Source of the DNA: an uncultured Tabrizicola sp.
GTDB lineage: Bacteria; Pseudomonadota; Alphaproteobacteria; Rhodobacterales; Rhodobacteraceae
Direction: 5' to 3'
DNA length: 7,502 bases
NCBI GenBank assembly: GCA_937858255.1
Contig: CALLZQ010000672.1
Span: 1 to 7,502 of the forward strand
The notes beneath the pieces are model-generated. The model did no database searches. It was not told the origin of the DNA and worked only from the letters and a program-made list of their open reading frames with translations. Below are positions 1-6,689 of this stretch, in pieces. A program made the position numbers and the translations under genes. Within the stretch, counting starts at the first letter, position 1, and each line of letters opens with the position of its first letter.

Positions 1-1311
1 ATCATCGACGAGGTGCCGCCGGTCGATCTGGGCCGGATCGCGGCGCAGTCGGGCAAGCAGGTGCTGCTCCAGCGTGTGCGCGAGGCCGAACGGGATCGCC
101 AGTTCGACGAATTCAAGGACCGCAAGGGCAGCATCATCAACGGTGTGGTCAAGCGCGAGGAATATGGCAACGTCATCGTCGATATCGGTCGTGGCGAAGG
201 CATCCTGCGCCGCAACGAAAAGATCGGGCGCGAGGCCTATCGCATTGGCGACCGCATCCGCGCCTATATCAAGGACGTGCGCCGCGAAACCCGTGGTCCG
301 CAGGTCTTCCTGTCGCGCACCGATCCGCAATTCATGGCCGAACTCTTCAAGATGGAAGTGCCGGAAATCTACGATGGCGTGATTGAGATCAAAGCCGTGG
401 CCCGTGACCCGGGCAGCCGTGCCAAGATTGCGGTGATCAGCTATGACAACTCGATCGACCCGGTCGGGGCCTGCGTCGGGATGCGCGGCAGCCGCGTTCA
501 GGCCGTGGTGAATGAACTTCAGGGCGAAAAGATCGACATCATTCCGTGGAATGAAGACACTGCGACATTCCTCGTCAACGCGCTGCAACCGGCCGAGGTT
601 TCCAAGGTTGTGTTTGACGAAGAGGCCGGCAAGATCGAAGTGGTTGTGCCGGATGAGCAGCTCTCGCTGGCCATCGGTCGCCGCGGGCAGAACGTGCGTC
701 TGGCCAGCCAGCTGACCGCGCTCGATATCGACATCATGACCGAAGCCGAGGAATCGCAGCGCCGTCAGGCCGAGTTCGCCGAGCGGACCAAGCTGTTCAT
801 GGATACGCTCGACGTCGATGAGATGATGGCCCAGCTTCTGGTGGCCGAAGGCTTTACCAATCTCGAAGAAGTCGCCTATGTCGAGCAGGATGAACTCTTG
901 TCGATCGACGGTTTCGACGAAGGCACCGCCGAAGAGCTTCAGGCCCGCGCCCGCGACTTCCTGGAAGAGCAGGCCCGCAAGGCGCTGGAGAATGCCCGCA
1001 AGATGGGTGTCGAGGAAAGCCTGATTGAATTCGAGGGCCTGACCCCCCAGATGGTTGAGGCACTGGCCAAGGACGGGATCAAGACGCTGGAAGATTTCGC
1101 CGCCTGCGCCGATTGGGAACTGGCGGGCGGCTGGCCCACCGAGAATGGTCAGCGCAAGAAGGATGACGGTATTCTCGGGCCCTTCGATGTCAGCCTCGAA
1201 GAGGCGCAGAACATGGTGATGACCGCACGGGTCATGCTTGGTTGGGTCGATCCCACCGCCGCTGAGGCCGACGAGGCCGAAGACGGTGACGAAGAGGAGG
1301 CCGAGGCCTGA
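1..1311 (+). CDS. nusA: Transcription termination/antitermination factor NusA (5' partial)
   Basis: NusA binds RNA polymerase and nascent RNA and modulates pausing, intrinsic termination and antitermination. The frame is open from base 1, so the start lies upstream. By comparison with E. coli NusA, roughly the first 100 residues (the polymerase-binding N-terminal domain) are missing. Visible residues, counted from base 1, show the family signature VDLGRIAAQ near 8-16, then an S1 domain at about 43-105. KH1 follows with its GxxG loop GMRG at 160-163, and KH2 with GRRG at 226-229 (AIGRRGQNVRLASQ). The C-terminal part has two helix-hairpin-helix repeats at about 275-325 and 340-415, then an acidic tail rich in Glu, Asp and Ala. 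The stop is TGA at 1309-1311. ylxR follows after 23 nt, the usual nusA-ylxR-infB operon order. rimP is expected upstream but is not in the window. The identification is secure. Confidence 0.97.
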   Translation: MIDEVPPVDLGRIAAQSGKQVLLQRVREAERDRQFDEFKDRKGSIINGVVKREEYGNVIVDIGRGEGILRRNEKIGREAYRIGDRIRAYIKDVRRETRGPQVFLSRTDPQFMAELFKMEVPEIYDGVIEIKAVARDPGSRAKIAVISYDNSIDPVGACVGMRGSRVQAVVNELQGEKIDIIPWNEDTATFLVNALQPAEVSKVVFDEEAGKIEVVVPDEQLSLAIGRRGQNVRLASQLTALDIDIMTEAEESQRRQAEFAERTKLFMDTLDVDEMMAQLLVAEGFTNLEEVAYVEQDELLSIDGFDEGTAEELQARARDFLEEQARKALENARKMGVEESLIEFEGLTPQMVEALAKDGIKTLEDFAACADWELAGGWPTENGQRKKDDGILGPFDVSLEEAQNMVMTARVMLGWVDPTAAEADEAEDGDEEEAEA

Positions 1312-1324
1312 TCTCAGGCCTCGG
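1301..1324 (+). promoter_or_regulatory. GC-rich hairpin over nusA stop and ylxR ribosome binding site
   Basis: A perfect inverted repeat has arms CCGAGGCCTGA (1301-1311) and TCAGGCCTCGG (1314-1324). Allowing a 4-nt loop, the RNA forms a 10-bp, almost all G-C stem. It contains the nusA TGA stop (1309-1311) and the first two G residues of the ylxR Shine-Dalgarno GGAG (1323-1326). No T-tract follows, so it does not look like an intrinsic terminator. A ribosome reaching the nusA stop would melt the stem and free the ribosome binding site, so translational coupling is the simplest reading. The structure is seen in the sequence; the function is inferred. Confidence 0.6.
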
Positions 1325-1326
1325 AG
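1323..1326 (+). promoter_or_regulatory. Ribosome binding site that fixes the TTG start of ylxR
   Basis: GGAG at 1323-1326 lies 8 nt before TTG at 1335, which is ideal spacing. It supports the non-ATG start and the resulting N-terminus [17 protein letters not shown]. The TTG itself sits in the loop of a second small hairpin, CGCG (1331-1334) - TTGA - CGCG (1339-1342). Confidence 0.65.
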
Positions 1327-1334
1327 AACTCGCG

Positions 1335-1979
1335 TTGACGCGCGGTGGCCGGGAAAAGACCAGAGACGAACCCGAGCGCAAGTGTATCGCCTCGGGGGAG
1401 AGCCAGCCCAAACAGGGTCTGGTGCGCTTTGTCGTGGGGCCTGATCGTCAGATTGTACCCGACATTCTGGGCCGGCTGCCGGGGCGCGGCATTTATGTTT
1501 CGGCGGATGCGGCCCTTCTGGACCGCGCCGTGGCAAAGAACCTTTTCGCGCGTGCGGCCCGGCAGCCTGTCGTGGTACAATCGGATCTGCGCGTGCTGGT
1601 CGAGGATTTGTTGGCCCGTCGGCTGATCGACTTGCTGTCGATGGCCCGCAAGGCCGGCGGGGCCGTGACCGGTTATGAAAAGGGAAAGGATTGGCTGGTG
1701 AAGGGTCAGGCACATCTGCTGATCCAGGCCAGCGACGGGTCGGAACGCGGGCGCGAGAAGCTGCGCCCGCCAAACGGCCCGGATTCCCTGATTTCCTGCC
1801 TGACAGCGGGGGAAATGGGTTTGGCTTTCGGCCGCGAACGTGCCATACACGCCGCGCTTGCGGCTGGTGGACTCAACGACCGTGTTGTAGAGGAAGCGGC
1901 AAGGCTTGCCGGTCTGCGTGGGGCAGACGGCCAGCAGGTCGGCGAAATGATCGCCGGGAAGGATACGAAGGACGCATGA
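1335..1979 (+). CDS. ylxR: YlxR-family RNA-binding protein fused to an L7Ae/YlxQ-like domain
   Basis: This 214-residue cytoplasmic protein combines two nucleic-acid-binding modules. The N-terminal YlxR (DUF448) domain, about residues 12-85, carries the expected RKCIASGE segment at 15-22 and the GRGIYV motif at 50-55. Residues about 92-190 resemble the L7Ae/L30e fold seen in Ylx[14 protein letters not shown], then [15 protein letters not shown], then [24 protein letters not shown]. In Bacillus the two modules are separate neighbouring genes (ylxR and ylxQ). YlxR has been linked to RNase P modulation (RnpM) and to gene regulation in Gram-positive bacteria, but its role here is not shown by the sequence. 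Translation probably starts at TTG 1335, 8 nt after GGAG. The TGA stop at 1977-1979 overlaps the infB start (ATGA). The family call is firm; the function is uncertain. Confidence 0.9.
   Translation: MTRGGREKTRDEPERKCIASGESQPKQGLVRFVVGPDRQIVPDILGRLPGRGIYVSADAALLDRAVAKNLFARAARQPVVVQSDLRVLVEDLLARRLIDLLSMARKAGGAVTGYEKGKDWLVKGQAHLLIQASDGSERGREKLRPPNGPDSLISCLTAGEMGLAFGRERAIHAALAAGGLNDRVVEEAARLAGLRGADGQQVGEMIAGKDTKDA
1957..1972 (+). promoter_or_regulatory. Ribosome binding region of infB with two tandem AAGGA boxes
   Basis: Two AAGGA copies, at 1959-1963 (within GGGAAGGA) and 1968-1972, lie 12 nt and 3 nt before the infB ATG at 1976. Neither has ideal spacing alone. The ATGA overlap with the ylxR stop suggests that coupling by terminating ribosomes contributes. 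They still support the ATG at 1976 over the longer in-frame opening that begins at 1691 inside ylxR. Confidence 0.45.
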
Positions 1980-4576
1980 GCGATACAGACGGCAAGAAAC
2001 CCCTTGGTCTGGGTGGCGCACCCCGTTCCGGTCAGGTGAAGCAGAGCTTCAGCCATGGCCGCACGAAGAGCGTCGTGGTGGAGACGAAGCGCAAACGCGT
2101 GGTCGTCCCCACGAAACCGGGCGCAGCCGGGGCTGGCGGAGCGGGCGGTGGCTCGCCGTCGCTTGGCGATCCGTCCAAGCGTCCTGCCGGCATTTCCGAT
2201 GCCGAGATGGAGCGCCGCCTCGCCGCGTTGCGTGCCGCCAAGGCGCGTGAGGCCGAGGATGCCGAACGCCGCGCCGAGGAAGAGCGCCAGCGTGAGGAAG
2301 AGCGTCAGCGCCGCCGCGAAGAAATCGAGGCCAAGGAGCGCGAGGATCGCGCCCGGGAAGAGGCCCTGCGCCTCAAGGCCGAAGAGGAAGAACGTCAGGC
2401 CCGCGAGGCCGCCGAGGCCAAGGCCGCTGCCGCTGCCGCACGCAAGGCCGAGATCCTTGGCACCCGTTCACGCGCTTCGGTTCAGGCCGAAGAAAAGGCC
2501 GCGGAAGCTGCCGCTGCCGCAGCGGCACCTGCTGCCGCTCCGGCACAGCGCACAGCCCAGGGTGAAGAGGCGCGTGGCGGCGCTGCTGCCAAGGCCCCTC
2601 TCAGCCCGCGCAAGGCGGACCGCGAGCGCGAAGACCGCGAACGCGACCGGTCGAGCAAGGGCAAGGGCGACGATGGTCGTCGTGCCGGCAAGCTGACGCT
2701 TTCGGCGGCGCTGGATGGTGAGGGCGGTCGCACCCGCAGCCTTGCCGCGATGAAGCGCAAGCAGGAAAAGGCCCGTCAGAAAGCCATGGGCTTTGGCCAA
2801 AAGGCCGAAAAGCAGGTGCGCGATGTGCAGTTGCCGGAAACCATTGTGGTCAGCGAGCTGGCGAACCGGATGGCCGAACGTGCCGCCGATGTCGTCAAGG
2901 CGCTGATGAAGATGGGCATGATGGTCACCATGAACCAGACCATCGACGCCGACACGGCCGAACTGGTCATCGAGGAGTTTGGCCACAAGGCTGTCCGCGT
3001 CTCGGATGCCGATGTGGAACAGGTGATCGACACGGTCGAGGATAAGGCCGAAGACCTTCAGCCGCGCCCGCCGATCGTCACGATCATGGGTCACGTCGAC
3101 CATGGCAAGACCTCGCTGCTTGATGCGATCCGTGCCACGAATGTGGTTTCGGGCGAAGCTGGCGGCATCACCCAGCATATCGGTGCCTATCAGGTGAAAA
3201 CGCCGAATGGCGCGCTGATCAGCTTCCTCGATACCCCCGGCCACGCGGCCTTTACCTCGATGCGGGCCCGTGGCGCACAGGTGACGGATATTGTCGTGCT
3301 GGTCGTGGCCGCCGATGACTCGGTCATGCCGCAGACGGTTGAGGCGATCAATCACGCCAAGGCCGCCAAGGTGCCGATGATCGTCGCCATCAACAAATGC
3401 GACAAGCCGGCGGCCGAACCGCAGAAGGTGCGGACCGAACTGCTGCAACATGAAGTGGTGGTCGAGGCGATGTCCGGCGATGTGCAGGACGTCGAGGTTT
3501 CGGCGCTGACCGGCAAGGGGCTGCCCGATCTGCTGGAGGCCATCGCGCTTCAGGCCGAGATTCTGGAACTTAAGGCGAACCCGGCGCGTGCCGCCATGGG
3601 CGCTGTAATTGAGGCAAAGCTGGATGTGGGTCGCGGCCCGGTGGCAACCGTTCTGGTGCAGAATGGCACGCTGAAACGTGGCGATATCTTTGTTGTGGGC
3701 GAGAAGTGGGGCAAGGTTCGCGCGCTGCTCAATGACAAGGGCGAGGCCGTGGATGAAGCTGGCCCCTCGGTTCCGGTCGAGGTGCTGGGCCTGAACGGCA
3801 CACCCGAGGCAGGCGATGTGCTGAACGTGGTCGAGACCGAAGCGCAGGCGCGTGAGATTGCCGATTATCGTGAGCAGGCCGCCAAGGACAAGCGCGCCGC
3901 CGCCGGTGCCGCGACCACGCTGGAACAGCTTATGGCCAAGGCCAAGGCGGATGCCGACGTGGCCGAACTGCCGGTTCTGGTCAAGGCCGACGTGCAGGGT
4001 TCTGCCGAGGCCATCGTTCAGGCGCTGGAAAAGGTCGGCAATGACGAGGTGCGTGTGCGCGTGCTGCATTATGGTGTTGGCGCAATCACGGACAGCGACG
4101 TGGGTCTGGCCGAAGCGTCAGGCGCGCCGATCATCGGCTTTAACGTGCGTGCCAATGCCACCGCGCGTAACGCTGCCCAGCAAAAGGGCGTCGAGATCCG
4201 CTACTACTCGATCATTTACGACCTGATCGACGACATCAAGAAAGCCGCCTCGGGTCTCTTGAAGGCCGAGGTGCGCGAGAACTTCATCGGTTATGCGCGA
4301 ATCCAAGAGGTCTTCCGCATCACCGGTGTCGGCAATGTCGCCGGTTGTCTGGTGACCGAGGGTGTTGCCCGGCGTTCGGCCGGCGTGCGTCTGCTGCGCG
4401 ACAACGTGGTTATTCACGAAGGCACGCTCAAAACGCTCAAGCGCTTCAAGGACGAGGTCAAGGAAGTGCAATCCGGCCAGGAATGCGGCATGGCGTTCGA
4501 GCGCTATGAAGATGTTCGCGCCGGTGATGTGATCGAGATCTTTGAGCGCGAAGAAATTCAGCGGACGCTGAGCTAA
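1976..4576 (+). CDS. infB: Translation initiation factor IF-2
   Basis: IF-2 is the GTPase that brings initiator fMet-tRNA to the 30S subunit and promotes 50S joining. From ATG 1976 the protein has 866 residues, within the normal range for the family. The N-terminus, [20 protein letters not shown], matches the alphaproteobacterial IF-2-associated region. A highly charged Glu/Arg/Ala coiled coil spans about 76-160, followed by an Ala-rich and then a basic linker to about 280. The IF2_N domain is at about 284-355. The G domain has all motifs: G1 GHVDHGKT 372-379, G2 GGITQHIG 396-403, G3 DTPGH 419-423, G4 NKCD 473-476 and G5 SAL 509-511. The beta-barrel domain ([18 protein letters not shown]), domain III ([14 protein letters not shown]) and the tRNA-binding C-terminal domain ([19 protein letters not shown]-like segment, IQRTLS end) follow. 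The start overlaps the ylxR stop by ATGA, and a terminator begins 3 nt after the TAA. No rbfA or truB follows. Confidence 0.98.
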   Translation: MSDTDGKKPLGLGGAPRSGQVKQSFSHGRTKSVVVETKRKRVVVPTKPGAAGAGGAGGGSPSLGDPSKRPAGISDAEMERRLAALRAAKAREAEDAERRAEEERQREEERQRRREEIEAKEREDRAREEALRLKAEEEERQAREAAEAKAAAAAARKAEILGTRSRASVQAEEKAAEAAAAAAAPAAAPAQRTAQGEEARGGAAAKAPLSPRKADREREDRERDRSSKGKGDDGRRAGKLTLSAALDGEGGRTRSLAAMKRKQEKARQKAMGFGQKAEKQVRDVQLPETIVVSELANRMAERAADVVKALMKMGMMVTMNQTIDADTAELVIEEFGHKAVRVSDADVEQVIDTVEDKAEDLQPRPPIVTIMGHVDHGKTSLLDAIRATNVVSGEAGGITQHIGAYQVKTPNGALISFLDTPGHAAFTSMRARGAQVTDIVVLVVAADDSVMPQTVEAINHAKAAKVPMIVAINKCDKPAAEPQKVRTELLQHEVVVEAMSGDVQDVEVSALTGKGLPDLLEAIALQAEILELKANPARAAMGAVIEAKLDVGRGPVATVLVQNGTLKRGDIFVVGEKWGKVRALLNDKGEAVDEAGPSVPVEVLGLNGTPEAGDVLNVVETEAQAREIADYREQAAKDKRAAAGAATTLEQLMAKAKADADVAELPVLVKADVQGSAEAIVQALEKVGNDEVRVRVLHYGVGAITDSDVGLAEASGAPIIGFNVRANATARNAAQQKGVEIRYYSIIYDLIDDIKKAASGLLKAEVRENFIGYARIQEVFRITGVGNVAGCLVTEGVARRSAGVRLLRDNVVIHEGTLKTLKRFKDEVKEVQSGQECGMAFERYEDVRAGDVIEIFEREEIQRTLS

Positions 4577-4579
4577 GAT

Positions 4580-4615
4580 AAAAAGGCCGGATGGTTTCCC
4601 CCATCCGGCCTTTTT
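4580..4615. terminator. Intrinsic terminator, probably bidirectional
   Basis: The inverted repeat arms are AAAAAGGCCGGATGG (4580-4594) and CCATCCGGCCTTTTT (4601-4615), with the 6-nt loop TTTCCC. The 10-bp GC-rich core plus a T-tract at 4611-4615 gives a classic terminator for infB. The A-tract at 4580-4584 becomes a T-tract on the other strand, so the same stem can end transcription coming from the minus-strand side. It lies 3 nt from the infB stop and 3 nt from the stop of the small minus-strand ORF at 4619. Confidence 0.93.
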
Positions 4616-4618
4616 GTT

Positions 4619-4759
4619 TCAGGCTGCCCGGTTGGACGATATCGGTCGTCCCACAAACAGCTTTTCGTCAACCTTCACGACCACGCTTCCATCTGACAGG
4701 CTTTTCACGAAGAGTCCCTGCACCGAAACGCAACTTCCGATAGTAATTGTCCTCAGCAC
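4619..4759 (-). CDS. Small beta-rich protein of unknown function
   Basis: An unrecognised ORF encodes 46 residues from GTG 4759, or 51 from ATG 4774; an in-frame stop at 4778-4780 limits it upstream. The GTG start is preferred because GGGGGA (4772-4767) lies 7 nt before it, while the ATG has no visible Shine-Dalgarno. The peptide core reads ITIGSCVSVQGLFVKSL, then SDGSVVVKVDEKLFVGRPIS. It alternates hydrophobic residues with Gly or Asp-Gly turns, as in a small SH3-like or KOW-like beta barrel. It has one Cys, no signal peptide and no membrane segment. The TGA stop (4619-4621) sits 3 nt from the bidirectional terminator, as expected for a real convergent partner of infB. Third-position GC is about 60 percent, clearly below the neighbours, with several GGA codons, which may mean weak expression or a different origin. 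It could be the last gene of the mutT run (114 nt after mutT) or be transcribed alone. Chance cannot be excluded. Confidence 0.55.
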   Translation of the reverse strand: MLRTITIGSCVSVQGLFVKSLSDGSVVVKVDEKLFVGRPISSNRAA

Positions 4760-4766
4760 CAGCCAA

Positions 4767-4772
4767 TCCCCC
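4767..4772 (-). promoter_or_regulatory. Possible ribosome binding site of the small ORF
   Basis: The minus strand reads GGGGGA from 4772 to 4767, 7 nt before GTG at 4759. This is the basis for choosing the GTG rather than the upstream ATG (4774-4772), whose last G forms part of this purine run. Confidence 0.4.
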
Positions 4773-4774
4773 AT

Positions 4775-4872
4775 TAGCTATGTGCGGTCAGGATAGACAA
4801 AATTTCTCTAAAAAATAGTTACATTTTAGGAGTACTGGCTGTGCGGGCGGCTAGATTTTCAGCGATTCCGGA
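4775..4872. other. AT-rich intergenic spacer, no confident element
   Basis: This 98-bp spacer separates mutT from the small ORF. Its middle (about 4797-4827) is strikingly AT-rich for this genome, with runs of A and T on both strands. It is where a promoter for the small ORF would have to lie. I could not find a convincing pair of -35 and -10 boxes or an intrinsic terminator for mutT. Confidence 0.4.
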
Positions 4873-5271
4873 TCAGAGCCAATCCCTTAGGATAGGAATC
4901 AATGGCAAGTCGGCCGGCGGCATCGGATAATCCCGCAATTTTTCGGCCCTGACCCAAGCGAGGGCCTGCCCTTCGCGGCCCTGAACCACGCCATTCCAGC
5001 GCCGGCAGGCGAAAAGCGGCATCAGCAGATGGAATGATTCGTAGCTGTGGCTGGCAAAGGTCAGTGGGGCAAGGCAGCTTTGCCAGGTCTCGATCCCCAG
5101 CTCTTCGTGCAACTCACGAATCAAGGCAGCCTCAGGGGTTTCTCCCGGCTCAACCTTGCCGCCGGGAAATTCCCACAGTCCGGCGAGCGACTTCCCCTCC
5201 GGGCGCTGCGCCAGCAGCACCCGACCATCGGGGTCGATCAGGGCAACCGCTGCAACCAGAACGATCTTCAA
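4873..5271 (-). CDS. mutT: MutT-type Nudix hydrolase (8-oxo-dGTP diphosphatase)
   Basis: This 132-residue Nudix protein probably hydrolyses oxidised dGTP (8-oxo-dGTP) to the monophosphate, which prevents A:T to C:G mutations. The complete Nudix box GX5EX7REUXEEXGU spans residues 38-60, with E44, R52, E53, E56 and E57 all present for metal binding. Upstream are VAAVALIDPDGRVLLAQRP and the LAGLWEFPGGK stretch typical of MutT. The C-terminal YPMPPADLPLIPIL is also typical of the group. The length matches the family. The start is TTG at 5271, which overlaps the argJ TGA stop as TTGA; I see no strong Shine-Dalgarno, so it probably depends on coupling to argJ. No better in-frame ATG lies nearby. 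Another Nudix nucleotide substrate is possible, but MutT is by far the likeliest. Confidence 0.92.
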   Translation of the reverse strand: MKIVLVAAVALIDPDGRVLLAQRPEGKSLAGLWEFPGGKVEPGETPEAALIRELHEELGIETWQSCLAPLTFASHSYESFHLLMPLFACRRWNGVVQGREGQALAWVRAEKLRDYPMPPADLPLIPILRDWL

Positions 5272-6659
5272 GAGCGGTAATCCGCGTTGATCTCAATGTA
5301 GCGATTGGTCAGATCGCAGGTCCAGACGGTGCGTTTGCCCTTGCCCAACCCCATATCGACGCGGATCAACAGTTCCTCTTGCCGGAAATGCGCCGCGCCA
5401 TCCTCTTCACGGTAATCGGGGCTGCGCCAACCGTCCTTGGCCACAAGGATGTCGCCGAAATGGATGGTCAGGCGGTCGCGATCGGCCTCGGCGCCAGACT
5501 TGCCGATGGCGGCGACGATACGGCCCCAGTTCGGATCCTGCCCGGCGACGGCGGTCTTGACCAAGGGCGAATTGGCGATGGCAAAGGCGACCTTGCCGGC
5601 ATCGGCGTCGCTTGCGGCGCCCGTCACTTGCACCTCGACCAGTTTGGTGGCGCCCTCGCCGTCACGGATCACTTGCAGCGCCAGATCGCGCATCACGCCG
5701 TGCAGCGCGGTTTCAAAGGCCTTGGCGACCGGCCCCTTGACCTCTGCCGCCGCGCTCTGCCCGGTTGCGGCAAGCAGCAGCGTATCCGAGGTGGAGGTAT
5801 CGCTATCGACCGTGATTGCGTTAAAGGTCGCGTCGACATTGCGCGACAGCATCTTTTGCAGGTTGGCCGGGCTGATCTTGGCATCGGTAAAGATATAGAC
5901 CAGCATCGTTGCCATATCCGGCGCGATCATGCCCGAGCCTTTGGCGATCCCCGCGATGTGGATCGGACCGCCCTCACCCTGCACCGTCGCGGCGGCGCCC
6001 TTGGGGAAGGTGTCAGTCGTCATCATCGCATGGGCGGCCATCTCGATCGCATCCGCGCGCAGATCTGCGACCAGCGCAGGGACGGCGGCGGTGATCTTGC
6101 CATGCGGCAAAGGTTCACCAATCACGCCGGTCGAAGAGCTGAACACACGGCTGGGCGGCAGATCCAGCGCTTCGGCCACTGCGCCGGTCACGGCGGCAAC
6201 GGCCTCATCCCCGACCTTACCGGTAAAGGCGTTAGAATTGCCCGAATTCACCACGATGGCCGCGCCGACCCCGGCAGGGGCCTTCATCGCCAGCTTGGCC
6301 TGACAGTCGCGCACACAGCCCGAGCGGGTGGAAGAGCGGGTGAACACCCCTGCCATCGCCGTACCGGGGGCAAGGCGGATCAGCATCACATCCTTGCGGT
6401 TCTGATATTTGACCCCGGCCCCGGCGGCGGCGAATTCCACGCCGGCGATCACCGGCAGCGCGGGGAAACCGCCCTTGGGGGCCAGCGGTGAAACCGGCTT
6501 GGCCTTTTTCACCGCGGTCGTCACTTTCTCGACCGCCTCGCCGACCTCTTCCGCCACCTCTTCGGCGACATCACTGAGGGCTGCACCCAGTTTGGCCTTC
6601 AGCTTGCGGATCTTTTTCTTCAGATCCTTGGCTTCGGCTTTCCAATCGGTCTTGGCCAT
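5268..6659 (-). CDS. argJ: Glutamate N-acetyltransferase ArgJ with N-terminal extension
   Basis: ArgJ transfers the acetyl group from N-acetylornithine to glutamate in the cyclic arginine pathway; some members also use acetyl-CoA. The 463-residue product is about 50 longer than usual (about 405-415). The enzyme core starts near residue 56 (VSPLAPKGGFPALP). It includes VNSGNSNAFTG 137-147, the STGVIG loop 176-181 (expected oxyanion-hole Thr177-Gly178), DTFPKG 216-221 and KGSGMIAPDMATML 240-253. Self-cleavage is expected between A250 and T251, with T251 as the catalytic nucleophile of the beta chain. The C-terminus DLTNRYIEINADYRS is typical. Residues 1-54 are a Lys-rich then Glu/Ala-rich stretch likely to form a helix or coiled coil. 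ATG 6659 has a good ribosome binding site, and no Met occurs again until residue 92, so the extension is probably translated. The gene follows the isomerase gene by 30 nt and overlaps mutT. Acetyl-CoA-dependent activity cannot be judged from sequence alone. Confidence 0.96.
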   Translation of the reverse strand: MAKTDWKAEAKDLKKKIRKLKAKLGAALSDVAEEVAEEVGEAVEKVTTAVKKAKPVSPLAPKGGFPALPVIAGVEFAAAGAGVKYQNRKDVMLIRLAPGTAMAGVFTRSSTRSGCVRDCQAKLAMKAPAGVGAAIVVNSGNSNAFTGKVGDEAVAAVTGAVAEALDLPPSRVFSSSTGVIGEPLPHGKITAAVPALVADLRADAIEMAAHAMMTTDTFPKGAAATVQGEGGPIHIAGIAKGSGMIAPDMATMLVYIFTDAKISPANLQKMLSRNVDATFNAITVDSDTSTSDTLLLAATGQSAAAEVKGPVAKAFETALHGVMRDLALQVIRDGEGATKLVEVQVTGAASDADAGKVAFAIANSPLVKTAVAGQDPNWGRIVAAIGKSGAEADRDRLTIHFGDILVAKDGWRSPDYREEDGAAHFRQEELLIRVDMGLGKGKRTVWTCDLTNRYIEINADYRS

Positions 6660-6666
6660 GGCGCAG

Positions 6667-6674
6667 CCCCCTTT
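6667..6674 (-). promoter_or_regulatory. Ribosome binding site of argJ
   Basis: The minus strand reads AAAGGGGG from 6674 to 6667, 7 nt before the argJ ATG at 6659. It supports the upstream ATG and thus translation of the unusual N-terminal extension. It lies in the 30-nt gap after the isomerase stop. Confidence 0.6.
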
Positions 6675-6689
6675 GGCTATCTTTGCGGT

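Noticed and set aside
1691..1975. Upstream in-frame extension of infB into ylxR
   Set aside because: The added 95 residues are an out-of-frame reading of ylxR. ATG 1976 gives the conserved IF-2 N-terminus and overlaps the ylxR stop.
1314..2021. Long open frame on the minus strand opposite ylxR and the start of infB
   Set aside because: It lies wholly opposite well-identified genes, has no recognisable domain, and is a product of high GC codon bias in the real frame.
2200..2560. Repetitive-looking Glu/Arg/Ala codons in infB
   Set aside because: This is the normal low-complexity coiled-coil region of IF-2, not a tandem repeat element or a CRISPR-like array.
2468..4069. 533-codon open frame on the minus strand opposite infB
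   Set aside because: The plus strand encodes unmistakable IF-2 with all G motifs. The antisense product is rich in His, Arg and Leu with no domain pattern, as expected for a shadow frame.
4775..4800. Minus-strand promoter with TTGTCT (4800-4795) as -35
   Set aside because: A 17-nt spacer leads to CTAATG, a very poor -10. The better TAGCTA gives only a 14-nt spacer. Not convincing.
4842..4930. Plus-strand mini ORF starting GTG 4841 after GGAG
   Set aside because: About 30 codons, mostly antisense to the end of mutT, with no protein-like pattern.
5034..6491. 485-codon open frame on the plus strand opposite argJ and mutT
   Set aside because: It is opposite conserved ArgJ and MutT, begins within mutT and has a composition typical of an antisense shadow.
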